Origin: Fasciolopsis buskii
Lineage: Eukaryota; Platyhelminthes; Trematoda; Plagiorchiida; Fasciolidae
Direction of reading: 5' to 3'
DNA length: 64,000 nucleotides
Assembly: GCA_008360955.1 (NCBI GenBank)
Contig: LUCM01001680.1
Coordinates: 22,477 to 86,476 of the forward strand
Below are positions 12,456 to 23,914 of the stretch, in pieces. Under the pieces are notes generated by a model. It worked only from the letters and a program-made list of their open reading frames with translations. It was not told the origin of the DNA and ran no database searches. A program made the position numbers and the translations under genes. The first letter of the stretch is position 1. Each line of letters begins with the position of its first letter.

Positions 12456-13599
12456 GAATAAGCCATATCGTAATCTAACGTGTACTTCTATTCTCAACAC
12501 ATCAGCCTCCATAATTCTCTATGTACAGTTCCATTCTTTGTAGTAAGTCAGCAGCGCAAAGCATGCTTACCATGACAACTGTCAAAAAATCTATAGTAGT
12601 ATGCGACAGTAGTTACCAACTGCTTGCAGCTGAAGTACTTTGCATCATAATGGCGAACTAATCCCAGTACTACCCTGGTCACCCCACCACATAAGTTCTT
12701 TATCATTAGCCAACCTTGGGTCGAATGATGCCCCTATTTCTCCACCGTTCATTAACAGCCATAATGCCAAGCTGACAAGCAAGTCAGATTGCGTCTTCTG
12801 GCTATGCGCGCTGTTATCAGCTCCCTCCCCGTAGGGGCGACTGAAAATCAACTAAATTCTCGCTCCTGCTAGGAAGTTGCTCGTCAAACCTGGCGCTTGA
12901 TCACTGTTCCGTTCAACCCAAACCGCGTCGCGGGTCCCCTTGGATGCTCCAACTCAGATGCATCTTCAAGAATGCTCAAAATCAGTTACTATTGCAGCTT
13001 AAATGATTTGTGCAACTCCTCGAATTCCCCACGCTTAAGATCAAAAAGTGCCACAACGAAAATGGCTGCTTAGAGGATATCGTTCACCAGTGTATTTAAA
13101 ACCTTTTTGCTTCTTACACAAATGTTTCCTCCATTGCACCGCCCAGTCTAGTTTGCCGCCAGCGGTATAGGGGTGAAATCCGCAGTACTGAGAGTTCCAT
13201 TTTCTCTGTCTGCAAGAGGTTTCACAAAATCTTTTGCTCCGGTTTGTTCAGCAGACTTCTGTAGCATTTTATCGGTCCGTTAATGCTGTTAAATGGGATT
13301 TTCTTATTCACCTTGCATGACGTCCTTCTTAGTTTTGAATAATTTTCATCCAATTACCATATCCCCTCTGATCTTCGCCTCATCGGTATAACGTTTCTAC
13401 CCATCACGTAACGCTCTTGACGTTTGCGCCTCCGGACATATCTCGACATCCGCCATGGAGCTCCTATCAAGTGTTTCGCCAGTGACACGCACATTTAGTG
13501 GTCATAAACCCTAAGTGATTTGAAATTCGTCGCTCACGAACTTTTCCAAAAAACGTCGCGCAATCTTGAAAACAGTTTGTGCAGTTTTTAATTTTGTCT
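12456..13599. other. Gene-free stretch, nothing recognised
   Basis: No coding similarity or repeat structure is visible. The small open frames at 12.64-12.85 kb overlap on opposite strands and look fortuitous. Confidence 0.35.
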
Positions 13600-13800
13600 C
13601 ACATACTTGTACACTGGTTACTGCTTTGCAGATGCTTATCGCGAATCCCGAGTAATCCAACGTACCATATATCCACATATCCTTTCTGATTTCCACTACT
13701 CACGTTTCCCCCGCACCATCCATGTAAATTTTGATCTTGCCTTGTGCATGTTTCTCGCAAATCGAAAAATATACAATATTATTATTAATGTACAGGCTCG
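13600..13800 (+). repeat. LINE 3' untranslated tail ending in an ATT repeat
   Basis: Positions 13,715-13,795 match 32,380-32,456: a shared GATCTTGCCTTG block, then a GCATG run, a CGAAAAATATA-like stretch and a terminal ATT microsatellite. Two copies with the same end and a simple-repeat tail suggest a LINE or SINE 3' terminus. No coding portion is recognised directly upstream. Confidence 0.5.
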
Positions 13801-14925
13801 AATCACTTAAAAGGCAACTGGATGTCGCACAAGTGTTCCTTCTTCAGGTCCTTCCAGTTGATCTTCACCACCCACTTTGTCGATTGCCGCCTTTCAGTAA
13901 AGGTCACAGTCACCAAAGACCATGGATAGAATCCCTCATGATGATCATCCTCATATTTGGTGAACGTCAGCACCTTCTGTGCTATCGATTAACACCTCGT
14001 TTTGTGACCGTCGGCATGGCCTACCTTGCTTCCTCATACCCCTCACGGTCCTCCATAATACCGTCGGCCTCCTGATAATTATCACCTCAAAACCTATTAT
14101 CATTCCCGACCACCGCCAACAAAGCTAACGGTAACGGTTCGCCAGCTACTGATTCGAAAAGCTCTTGGATTTATAAACGGTATGACACGTCTGGCCTGAA
14201 GGCAGTTAAATTTCTGCTGGTTGGATGGTAAGAAAGCTTCCAACTCGAAAATGGACGCACCGTCAAACAACACACATTCTTTGAAGTCCAGGAACTGGCG
14301 GTAAGGAAATCAGTAGTAGACAAGATCGGTGAAAAATGCATATTTCTCGGCCGAATCGAAGAGGGCGTCGTTCTCCGTCAATCTGCTGCTCTCGGTTTCA
14401 AGTTTTAGTCCCCGCAGTCTAAATTAAGAGAAGACGGAAGTGGTTGTCCGGCAGTCAGCCATTTTAAAGCAAAACAATTTTTCACATTTTGCGGCAAGCT
14501 TTATGCATGCAGTGAGAAAATGATTTGACAGACAGCGGGTACTTTGACAGCAGATCGCTGATGTCACACCTGGCAATGTAAATGTCCAAATTCGGCTCGG
14601 TTTGCGGCCATTAATCATCCTTCCTTTAGTTCTACTTTTTCCCGCTATGTATTATCCTTTTGCTCCCCTCAAAGCAGTGTCAGGAAGGTTTCGATTCATA
14701 AAAATAGATTCTCATTATGGTTTATTCAACATGTCAGGGCAATTTTGCTGAACTAATTTGATGTATAGATCCAGAAGCAAACCTAAGCACCATTAATATA
14801 CGGGTGCGCCCAATCTGCGTAGTAGCCATTACACGTTTCCATTAAGGTCCGAGCTCCATAGTGATGCAGCATTCGCAATTGACACTTAAACTAGAGTAGC
14901 CGTTTGTTGAGGCAAATACACTGGC
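13801..14925. other. Gene-free stretch, nothing recognised
   Basis: A 114-codon plus-strand open frame ends at 14,075 but resembles no family I know. The remainder holds only short frames. Nothing is supportable here. Confidence 0.35.
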
Positions 14926-15213
14926 ATTAGTTAAGAACCTCAATAATTCGTGGATCGAGTAGGGTAAGAGGAGCTGCGTATATTGCGCGGCGATGGACGT
15001 TTATACGATAACTGGATGATAGGGCCTTATCCCAACGAGTGAGGGAAAACACGGGATAAAAAAGGAAGTATAGAGCTCAGGTTTTCGGACACCGTTGGGC
15101 ATGGAAGATCACCTGCTGACTGCATTCACGTTTCGGCATAGGCGAGAAAATTTTCTTGAAAATATATGCAGGAACTCCGAGAAATTGGGCGTGGAAAACC
15201 GAAGACCGACAAA
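14926..15213 (+). repeat. Right arm of inverted repeat IR2
   Basis: Reverse-complement partner of 6,258-6,545 at about 97% identity. It is followed downstream on the plus strand by a LINE reverse transcriptase copy starting near 15.4 kb. The arms may therefore be an internal or 5' piece of that family, although the recognisable coding blocks of the two copies are much less alike than the arms. Confidence 0.85.
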
Positions 15214-15389
15214 AACCTAGCGAGTTGGTTCAATAGCGACCAGGACACAGATGTTTACATGACCTGGGAAGTTATCATGAAAACCCTCCGCAACGTGCAT
15301 AATGACTGTCTTCCGACGGGGCAGAAAGGGCAAAAGAGTAAACCAAACTAGCTTATTCCGGCGATAAAGAGTTCAATAGGAAATGGAGA

Positions 15390-17185
15390 CAGAATATGGA
15401 GGGATCACAATTCTTGTGAAACCAATAGTGGCTACAGGTAGTAGGCGAGTTAATGGTATTTATCCCCGCATTATTAAGGAAGCCTTACAGAAATTTAAAC
15501 GTTTATTATTCAGGACCTTTTAAATCGCGGACTTTTCACACATCTCTCGAGAAATCAGTTATTTGTCCAGGATTGTGACAAAAGAAGATCGGCACTAACC
15601 AGCTATCTACAAACCCATTCGTTTGACTGGTATCCCAGCAAACTCCTGGGGCGTATTTTGAGGAATGTCATTCTTTTAGGTTTCTGAGACAACAGTCATC
15701 TCTCCCCAACAACATGGCTTCTTGCTTGATAGGCCGTGTATCACAAACGTTGTAATGAGTTCCGAAGACAAAGTCGAACCGACCAGTTACCTTTACTTTT
15801 TTCCTTTTATGCACCGTCCACTCATTGCTAACTGTCTTCTGTGGGACAAAGCTCACTTTTGCTTCATTGCATCAATTTGACTGTAGCGTTAACAACCCGG
15901 ACTCGCAATGGCCACGGGGGTGGTTTCGCTGTGGGTTGACTTGATTTGACGCTCTCTGTCGTTCACGTGATTTGTTGTCAGAAAGCGGAGTAACCGAGCC
16001 CGAAAGGAGCACTGTTGGGGTTTGCTTGGTGTGCCTAATTAATTTGTTCCAAGTAGTACCGTAGTAGCTTGGATCCGTCTTTGTTTTCATTTGGTTCAAT
16101 TTGTTCGATACGCGTCGCTCAAACGTCCTGTCTTGGGGCTGTGTCTTATTGGATGCCTGGTGCAAGCATTCGATGATAAGACAGTTTCATCTGCCGTATA
16201 CATTGAACTTGCAGATGACTTTGACCAGGCCTCGCATAACCGTCAGGTGTATCAACCAGAGTCTCACAGTATTTCTGGTAGGTTATCAACACTTATTAGT
16301 TGCTCCTTTGCTGTCAAAGCGGGTCTCCCACTCTCGGATCGCTCTGCCATCCTTGACGGAGCCCACGGGGACAAGGCTTTGGCTTATTCTGTTCCTCAGC
16401 CACAAAAACTACCTTTCCTGTAACATTCCAAATGGAACTGAAAAGTAAGCGGACAATAGTACCACCTAGATGACCAAACCCGCCGTGCTGCAGTCCGCAA
16501 CGGTTCGCGCAAAGTGCTGGCCCATTGACTGGAGCCTGTCAGTCGACGAACGCAAGCGTGTGTGCATATCGTTTGGCAAATGCTTTGGTTCAAGAGTTTC
16601 GGACAATGGGAACTCCCCAGCTTTGTAATGTTGATGAGAATAAAAACTTAATTTTTTGTCGATAAGGCATTATCTTTTTCCCACTGCCAGCAGCTAGCCA
16701 GCAAATCTGATTTTCATGTCTCTAACACGGTAAGACTTAGCTTTCGATCCACCCCCGTAAAAGGTTTCCAGGTTTTTTGGTTTACCAGTTAGCCATGCGA
16801 GTGAATACGTTAGCCTAATTGTACATTGCGGACTGGCCGGAGATTACGATAGAGGAGGGCCACAAAACAGGTTTACAGCCTTCTTGGCATTTCATACACA
16901 AAATGTCTGACAGATCTTGATATGTTCCTCACGAAAACCTGCAGAATATTGATCTGTTTCCCACAGTTGACATGTTTTCTACGGGTCTTGTGGATATTTT
17001 CTTCACGCGTTCCAATCTGAACAATTTCAGAGGGCATTCTAGAAAGTATGTTCAGGCATTAACCTGGAAAGACCGCGCGAAAGACTTCACCTACGGAGTG
17101 GGATCTCTTTGGAACATTTTCCCTTAAGAAATTATTGACGCACAGAAAAAAGATTTCTTAAAATTAATACAAGGTAGATTTTTGA
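15390..17185 (+). pseudogene. CR1-like LINE reverse transcriptase copy (relic)
   Basis: Plus-strand blocks in order are as follows. A VTKEDRH-stop-PAIYKPIRLTGIP stretch (family KEDRHLPANYRPISLT) lies near 15,575-15,640. SPQQHGFLLDRPCITNVV lies near 15,700-15,755. AFDDKTVSSAVYIELADDFD (motif A) lies near 16,170-16,225. GLPLSDRSAILDGAHGD near 16,323-16,370 stands where the family has GVPQG. The C-terminal piece is SNLNNFRGHSRKYVQAL and then FTYGVGSLWNIFP at about 17,005-17,130. About 400 bases of unrelated sequence separate the two fingers blocks, so an insertion or rearrangement is likely. Many stops are present. Confidence 0.65.
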
Positions 17186-19840
17186 GGCTTTCTGTTCCTG
17201 GACCAACACTGCTTTATCTTAGAAAGGGAAAACGAGAATGAAGTAAAGCAAAATACGGGCAATGCACGTGAATTTATAAATGCGATGTTTGCTTCCGTTT
17301 TTATCATATAGATCTGTTTACAGGCTTGGTACTGCGGTACGGCTTTGTATTTCAGAAAAACTTCCTTTGGTAATAAACTTCCGCTGCAGAACTCGGGCCA
17401 GAGACCTGACAGCATAAGACAATAAAAGACTGGGGCGTAACTGGCTCTGCCTTGCCCCATGAAACACATCAAGACGTCATCGGCCAGCTGGTCTCTGGGA
17501 GGCTGCAGACTTTCGTTAGGTCATTAAGATACAACTTCAACAAAATTTGAAAATATCGTCCAAGTACTATGGAACTCAACCACCTGGGAAGCATTAATGC
17601 ACAGTGCTGCATGATAGTTATCGTTGGCATAGGTCTTGGTCTACGTAGTTAGCGCATATGAAGTGAGTAAAACATTGGTATGCATTGTCTTACCTATTCT
17701 AAGATTTCATCAAAACATACACTTGGGTATTTCTATACTCATGCGCTGCACCTGTCTAGTTTGATTGACAGTTAAAGAGGGTACCATTAAATTCCGTTTC
17801 TTCTCCGACAGCCAGTAGGGGTACCAGGGACAGATGCGCACCTGGAATTAGCTGGTTCTGAATGGTCCAAGACTGCTTCTATGACGACGTTATCGGTTTA
17901 TCGAGGTGCGACTGATGCCCTAAATTTTGAAAACGTCGGATTCGTATGTATAGTAACCTGAAGGGCCTCCATTCAGCCTCTTAGGCCGATTTTGCATCCT
18001 CAGCGGTGTGTACTACAGAGTTCGCTTTATTTTGTGGACCAAAATATGTGATGTCCTCTCCTGTTTCTATCATTTTACCCATCTTTCGTAGCTTGCTTAG
18101 TAAATGTCCAATCAACTCAATAATTATGGCAAATAAAGACACGTAAGCGTTTTAGTGAGCACCAATTGGGAGTGACTTTTCGCCTTCTTTAGATAAGGTG
18201 AACCTCCCCTACTCACGTAAGCCGCTGCTGGAGTGACGAAGAACTTTGAACAACAGGCTAGCTGTGGTAGCCCCATCGGCCTACTAGGGTCTCACTATAT
18301 GCAGCTAAGTACATAATGTGACCACACTACCGGTGGGTGGCATCAGGCGACAACACTTCCGGATACAGACCCAAAAGTCACTACGCACCGTGGGGATGTT
18401 CATCACGCTGAACATACGCCGAGGACTGTGTATGCGCCTCGTATGCACTAGCCATTTGAACGTCTCTCTCAAATCGACGTAACGCTTGGCGTTGCCGAAA
18501 ATGTCCGTAACATTCAGTACGTGCGCTCTCTATTCCACCGTTAACTGCCTTTTGGGTATCTAGTGCCATCCGTGAGCAATAAGGAAGGAATGGTTGTGTT
18601 GTAGACAACATTTGACTATATTTTCTTACTTGTCGATCGCAGATAACATGACAAAGTCCGGACGATCGATGTTTAGAAATGTGCACATAGCAATTGCTTG
18701 AAACAGTTACGCAGTACCTGCGACCAGTTCGGCGTCCATGTGCACGGGAAAACCTTAAACGACGATAAAGAAAAGCAGTGAAGACGAAAGGTGAGTGTTT
18801 ACGGGTCCAGTACTCCCAGGTGACAGTGGGATAGTTAAAAAGTCGCGTCAGTGTTTGAAGACAAAACAGAAAATTCTGATTCCACCCGCAAACGCTGGAA
18901 TCAAGAAAACGAAATCCAGCAAAAATGATCAGAATCATGGGAAAAGTGGTAGTCCCGTCTCTACGTGCAGCCATGAGTGCCACGTAGCGAAGCTGATGTG
19001 ATTTTAGGTGATCCATCTATTCGTGGCCTTCGAAGCAAATTTGAAGAACGTACACAATGATCATAACTATTCACTGGATACTCCGTAAAATGCATACATA
19101 TAAGGGCAACTGTTTCAAGTTTTACGACAAGAAAACATTTCTGGGTTAAAACTCCTCAATACCGCCGTTTACAACGGAACTAGTATGCGTAACACAGGGG
19201 GAGGTGCCTCATTGGGGAACAGATAGCTGGAAAATAAAATGAGCAAGAATAAACGGTGTGGAAAAGTAAGGTTTTGAGCAAAGAACACGAATGTGATTCT
19301 AAAAACTGCAGTGTTGACGATGGATTTGAACCGATTAGAGGGGAGAGATAAATTAAAGTCACGTACCACTGGCTGACGGAGTGGGGAAAATTGAGTTAAC
19401 TTTTTATTCACGTAAAATAAATGTGACATTTTAGTACCACCGAGCCAAGAATCGTTTCATTGCAATTAAATGACGACGAAACTTTGACAGGAGATTTGAA
19501 GTAAACCGAAGGGATTTAAAATATTATTGAACGCTATGCAGGAGATAGAAATTGAACGTTGCTGGGTCACGGGTAAGGTTCAAGGATTTCCACTGGGGTC
19601 GGTTTTCCCGCGAGCTTGGGAATCAAGGTAAAAACTGTTTCAGTTTTTATTAGAAACCAATAAAACGGGGTTAAAAGACAAAATGCTGGTCTAAAGAGAT
19701 ATCGGAGGAATCACGGAAGTGCCTATGTGGCCAAAAAATCTATTTGCTTTTCAAGAAAATTGAATGAGGGGAGGCGTGGAAACTATGTTTGCCATTGGAT
19801 TGGGCCATGGGTTCTTGTTTCGGATCTGCACGACATTGGG
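17186..19840. other. Long gene-free stretch with one unexplained open frame
   Basis: Nothing is recognisable over about 2.6 kb apart from a 211-codon minus-strand open frame at 18,381-19,016, listed separately. No repeat partner for this stretch was seen elsewhere in the window. Confidence 0.35.
18381..19016 (-). other. Unrecognised 211-codon open frame
   Basis: One of the longest uninterrupted frames in the window after the LINE coding blocks, running from an ATG near 19,016 to a stop at 18,381. The translation is rich in Arg, Ser and Cys with no repeated motif, no clear signal peptide and no domain I recognise. The surroundings are repeat-derived and no splice-like extension was seen. It could be a transposon remnant, an exon or chance; the chance explanation is quite possible. 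Confidence 0.15.
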
Positions 19841-20100
19841 CTAAATGCATACAGAAAAAATTCTGACGACTCTACTGGTGTGCACGTTACGCCAATAGCA
19901 TGATTGCAGGGTTGTAGCCTCAATGCTTTTCGTTCGACAATATCTTTGCCCTCCTAACCCATTCTGTGCATCGAACAAAAGGCCATCGTCAAAGAAGTTT
20001 TGTAGAGCATCATTTGTAAGGTTTCGCCTGACTTCTAAGACTACCGGTAGCAGCGCAACTGGACGACATTTTTCAGATCCCGTCCAGTTGTCAGCCACAA
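19841..20100 (-). pseudogene. LINE reverse transcriptase fingers fragment
   Basis: The minus strand reads SEKCRPVALLPVVLEVRR, then FFDDGLLFDAQNGLGGQR and SVVRIFSV-like sequence. This matches the LINE pattern NYRPVALLPVVxKVLE, then the LLxxxQHGFRxxRSCxTN block, ending just before motif A. About 85 codons are open. It ends abruptly near 19,841 and is a separate copy from the one at 20.6-22.1 kb. Confidence 0.6.
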
Positions 20101-20574
20101 AGTTAGAAGAGAACTCATAGGTCTTTCACTCTCCTTTGAACTTGGCCTGCTATAATGGAGTGGCTAGATATATCACATAGCGGGCAGGCCACCTGGTCTG
20201 CTCATTGTTGCAAAATGACAAGCGTAAGCTCTTTGAGGCCTGATGGTTACCCCAATTTTAGTTTGCCTAGCTTACACATATTTCCTGCGGAGAAGCTGAT
20301 TAATTGGGCTTCTTCTTGAGGTGGGCCTCATGTCTCCCAAACCGCCATGCATATATCATTCGCCTTCTGCAGTCTGGAGAGTTGAAAACACCGAAAGGTA
20401 GTTGGAAGCCAGCACTTTGGCAGCTTCAGTGATAGCATCTGTCTTAGCACCATCTGACCATTGCATATACGAAGTGGACACCTGGGACAGCTGCATTTAG
20501 GAGTTCCTGAGATCTGGCTGAACCGGTTTCAGGAATTACCCCTGGTGGTCTGAAATAGCCTGCCATCAGAACAT

Positions 20575-20945
20575 ACTAGAATTCTACCCCATGTTCGTAG
20601 ACCGTATCTACTCCAATTTAGCTTGTGTTGGGGTAATTAAGAGCGGAATGTCTAGTAACGTTGCAAGCTAGGCTTTAAACTGAGACCAATTTGAGCATGA
20701 CAGATGGGAACTTGGGACTTTTTTCCACAGTTTAGGATAAGCAACTGTGAAGAATTTTGCCCGGATCCATAGTCAAGTCAGCGGCGTTTTTAATGATTGG
20801 TATCTACCACGAAGCGGATGCGGGGGCCAACATCGTCATTTTTGACGGTGGTAGTAGAATAGACATTACTATGACAAAGATTAAAGAGAAATGCAGGTTC
20901 AATTTGATTCGAGGAAACCGAAGTGGTTCAAGTTCCGGTGGCTTA
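20575..20945 (-). repeat. Right arm of inverted repeat IR1 (LINE 3' end)
   Basis: Reverse-complement partner of 3,920-4,279. Identity is almost complete from 20,575 to about 20,880 and falls beyond about 20,910. The arm encodes the C-terminal tail of the minus-strand LINE. Both copies end at the same base, next to a CTAGT, which is consistent with a true element 3' end. Confidence 0.8.
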
Positions 20946-22116
20946 CAACTGGCCCTGTAGGTTAGGCTAGATGAAAGACCAAGGGGTTTTTAGTGGACGT
21001 CCGCTGCACATTCGCCATCGCCATTTGATCAGCTCTACGCATATGCTCGAAAATAATCGGGCAATACTCAAGGTGCGGCCTAGCGCGGGACTTGAATGCG
21101 ATTAACCTGCAACCCTGAGCGCGGAACGCCCTTGAGATCATTGTAGCGGTTCTTTTAGCTGCGGTGATTTGGTGGTGGGCTTGCTCATGGAAGTTGAAAT
21201 AGCAGGAGTGCTGTGGCCGGAATTCCTTAACCGTGCGTACAACTGAAACAGGTATGCCAGTTTTGGATAGGGAGCCCGGAGAAGCATAGAATTTATGTTT
21301 CTAGAGGAATGTTGTCAGCAGAGAACCCCTTAAGTCACCTGGATCACCAGTTACCAATAGACTTTAGGTCCTCTGTAATAAGTGCAAGTGTGGAGTTAAA
21401 TGAACCAGTTTCGACAGGGCAGACTATTTTACTTATTTCGGCAGACAGGAATTGTATGTCATGATGAATAACTTTAAAGATAGCATTGGTGTGTAGCAAA
21501 AATAGAGGGGTTCCAAAGACCATAATCCGAATAACCCCGATAGCAATAGCACAGAGCTGGGAAAAACAGCCGACAGTTGGGGCAGGATCGGCTCTTCAGG
21601 AAGCCTTGTCAGGAAGGGTTGATAAGATTGTGAGTAGTAATGATGGCTACCAGTTGCTCTTCAACAAATTTTTCCATAAGCCTGGATAGATTTGGAGTGT
21701 GGATAATAGGGCGAAAGTTTTCAGGGTCATGCGAAGAACCCTTTTTTGTGACGTGGAACAATGATAGATATCCTCTACTTTGTCGGGAAGGTGGCGCGCG
21801 GCATAGAAAGCAAGGACAGATTTAGAAGGAGCAGAGAAGGATCTGGACCAGCGATGCGAAATAGGGCTGGTGGGATTCCATCGGATCCCGGCATGTGGGC
21901 TGGTTCGTCACAATTCATCACTGCCATGATGCCAGCAACTTCGAATGAAATGAGAGATAACTTAGCCCATGTCCGCACGGGGTGGATTTCCGCATGCAGC
22001 ATAACTTTGGTAAAGGGAGCAAAAGATAAATATGTATTGAATGCAATTATCAAGGTTGATTCTGTAAAATAACTAATGATCGCTATTGTTAAGAGGCCTC
22101 GGAGAACTTCTGACAT
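20575..22116 (-). pseudogene. Jockey/CR1-like LINE reverse transcriptase, ending in IR1 right arm
   Basis: Reading leftward, AHMPGSDGIPPALF (fingers, SKAxGPDGIPP pattern) lies near 21,859-21,900. Degraded NPENFRPIIHTP-like and QHGF-like blocks follow, then an FLSAEISKIV segment near 21,430-21,460 where the family has LFADDIKIV. SRARPHLEYCPIIF (C-terminal LEYC block) lies near 21,070-21,110. The copy ends with the 3' tail that forms the right arm of the inverted repeat. The style of its motifs is closest to the plus-strand element at 23.9-28.1 kb. Stops and frameshifts throughout make it inactive. Confidence 0.65.
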
Positions 22117-22329
22117 TCCTGTCTCTTTAAAGAATCCCCATGATTATAATTTCAAATCAGGAAGTTTCGCACCACAGGGTGAATCGAAGCTCCATTGCCC
22201 ATTTTGTATACCAATGTTTTTCCAACCTTTCTTTACTTTTTCTCTATTTTTGCGGGTTCATTTAAAAACGACGTCTGAGAACTTTGCTGGGGCTACCAGT
22301 TATTAGCCACGTGTATTTCACACCACTAA

Positions 22330-22530
22330 TTGAGCTTCCCTTCAATTCATTTGATTGGCACTTGCCGGCATGTGAAAAGCTTGCTTAAAATTTCTTTCAC
22401 ATCGCCAGCATCAGAGGCACAACGATCTTTCAAAGTGCCATTCTCGCATTTTAACACAATCCATTTTTCGTCCTATAGACTCTGGAACCAATACAGGAAG
22501 TTCAGAGCGCAATGGTTAGCACGCCTCTTG
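22330..22530 (+). pseudogene. Possible LINE C-terminal fragment
   Basis: The plus strand reads RSFKVPFSHFNTIHFSSY and then RLWNQ near 22,415-22,490, resembling the LINE ending in which a basic or aromatic stretch precedes F-S-Y-R-x-x-x-LWN-x-LP. Only about 25 codons are informative, so this is weak. Confidence 0.3.
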
Positions 22531-23690
22531 GAAGACCACGACGGTGTTTCAACTGAATTCCTGAGCAGCTTTTCATAATGTGCGCAAATCATTCCTAAAC
22601 GGGTTATCATTTCATTTTTATAGGGTGGTGAGCCACTAGAAGCGACATTTGTTGTGCGCAAAAGTCTACACAATGCAATCATCTCGTGTTGCACCAAATC
22701 AGGAAACAATACTCCAGAACGGATTCGACGCGCGTTTTGAGGTTTATTATATTCAGGTTCTACTTATGGGTTCTCCCTGATAATGCAGTCATTTTATTAG
22801 CTTTCATAACCTGGGTAATCACGTTTTTTTAAACGTCAACTTTGAAAGATTAGTTTAGACACAAATCTTAGACCTCACTGCTAATAGCGATGGTCTGCCT
22901 TCCAATTTGGAGCCTTCCTGTAGAAATGATACGCTTGTGGCAGAGCTAGCGGCTTCCTTTCTTTGAGGACGCTATCGTTCATTAATTGGCCCAGGTGCTG
23001 GGAGAGCCTCGGTACTGGGTTATTGCTGCAATTAAAGAAACTAGAGCTTCAGGACGAAGTGTGCATACGATTAGATGTCATATTGCAACGTTCAAGACAT
23101 CGTCACCTCACGAAAGGAACGGCACAGAGCTTGGTATGCTGTACTGAAGTTCGCCGCTGTTTGCTAACTTAGGATGGGAGGTGGAAAATGCGCTTGTACT
23201 ACTTGATCTCTAGAATAAAGTTTCTAGGGAAATTATGATAATATATAGACAAGAAACCCCTGGAATTTGATCTTGCTTATCATCCTAAGGTGGAATAATC
23301 CATCAATGGCCTTCTTTATGCGTTGAGGACCACTGCAACTACATTTGGGCAGTCAGCTATGTAAGCAGCAAAACATTTCTCTCGGAGGAAACCATGTTGA
23401 CTACTGCTAGAGCTGGTTTAAAGGATGCAACCCAAGCTGAGCGTGTTTGCAGATGGGCTGAAACGTGTCCTTGGTAATTAGCACAGAAGGAAACGGGGAC
23501 AGCGTAAACTCTATTGATTGGTCATTATTTTTCGATGTGATGTGCCGCAACCTGATTGAAGATTGTGAGTTCATGCTTGCAAAAGTCGCCGGAACACTCC
23601 TGAGACTCATAGCCTCGTTAGTGAGTCAGCGCGCGATTTGAAACTTTGCTGAATTCGTTTCCCTAGCTTTACCCAGATTGCCTATTTACC
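22531..23690. other. Gene-free stretch, nothing recognised
   Basis: Only short frames with no recognisable similarity. It separates the preceding relics from the near full-length plus-strand LINE. Confidence 0.35.
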
Positions 23691-23914
23691 GTTTGGTAGA
23701 AAACCCTGTTTTGTTTAGAGAAATTCCAAAAGTTTTCTCTCTATTGCTCGTGCTCCACTTTTGTCTCTTTTACATAGTCCGTTTTTCTCACTGAAACTAG
23801 CTTTTAACGCTGTGCCGCAGGTAAATCTTATGATAATTACTACCAAGGGAACAGGTGGGCCACAATTTGTACCTAAATAGCAAATGGGAAACTGCTGGGA
23901 AAAGTGAGTTGCTG

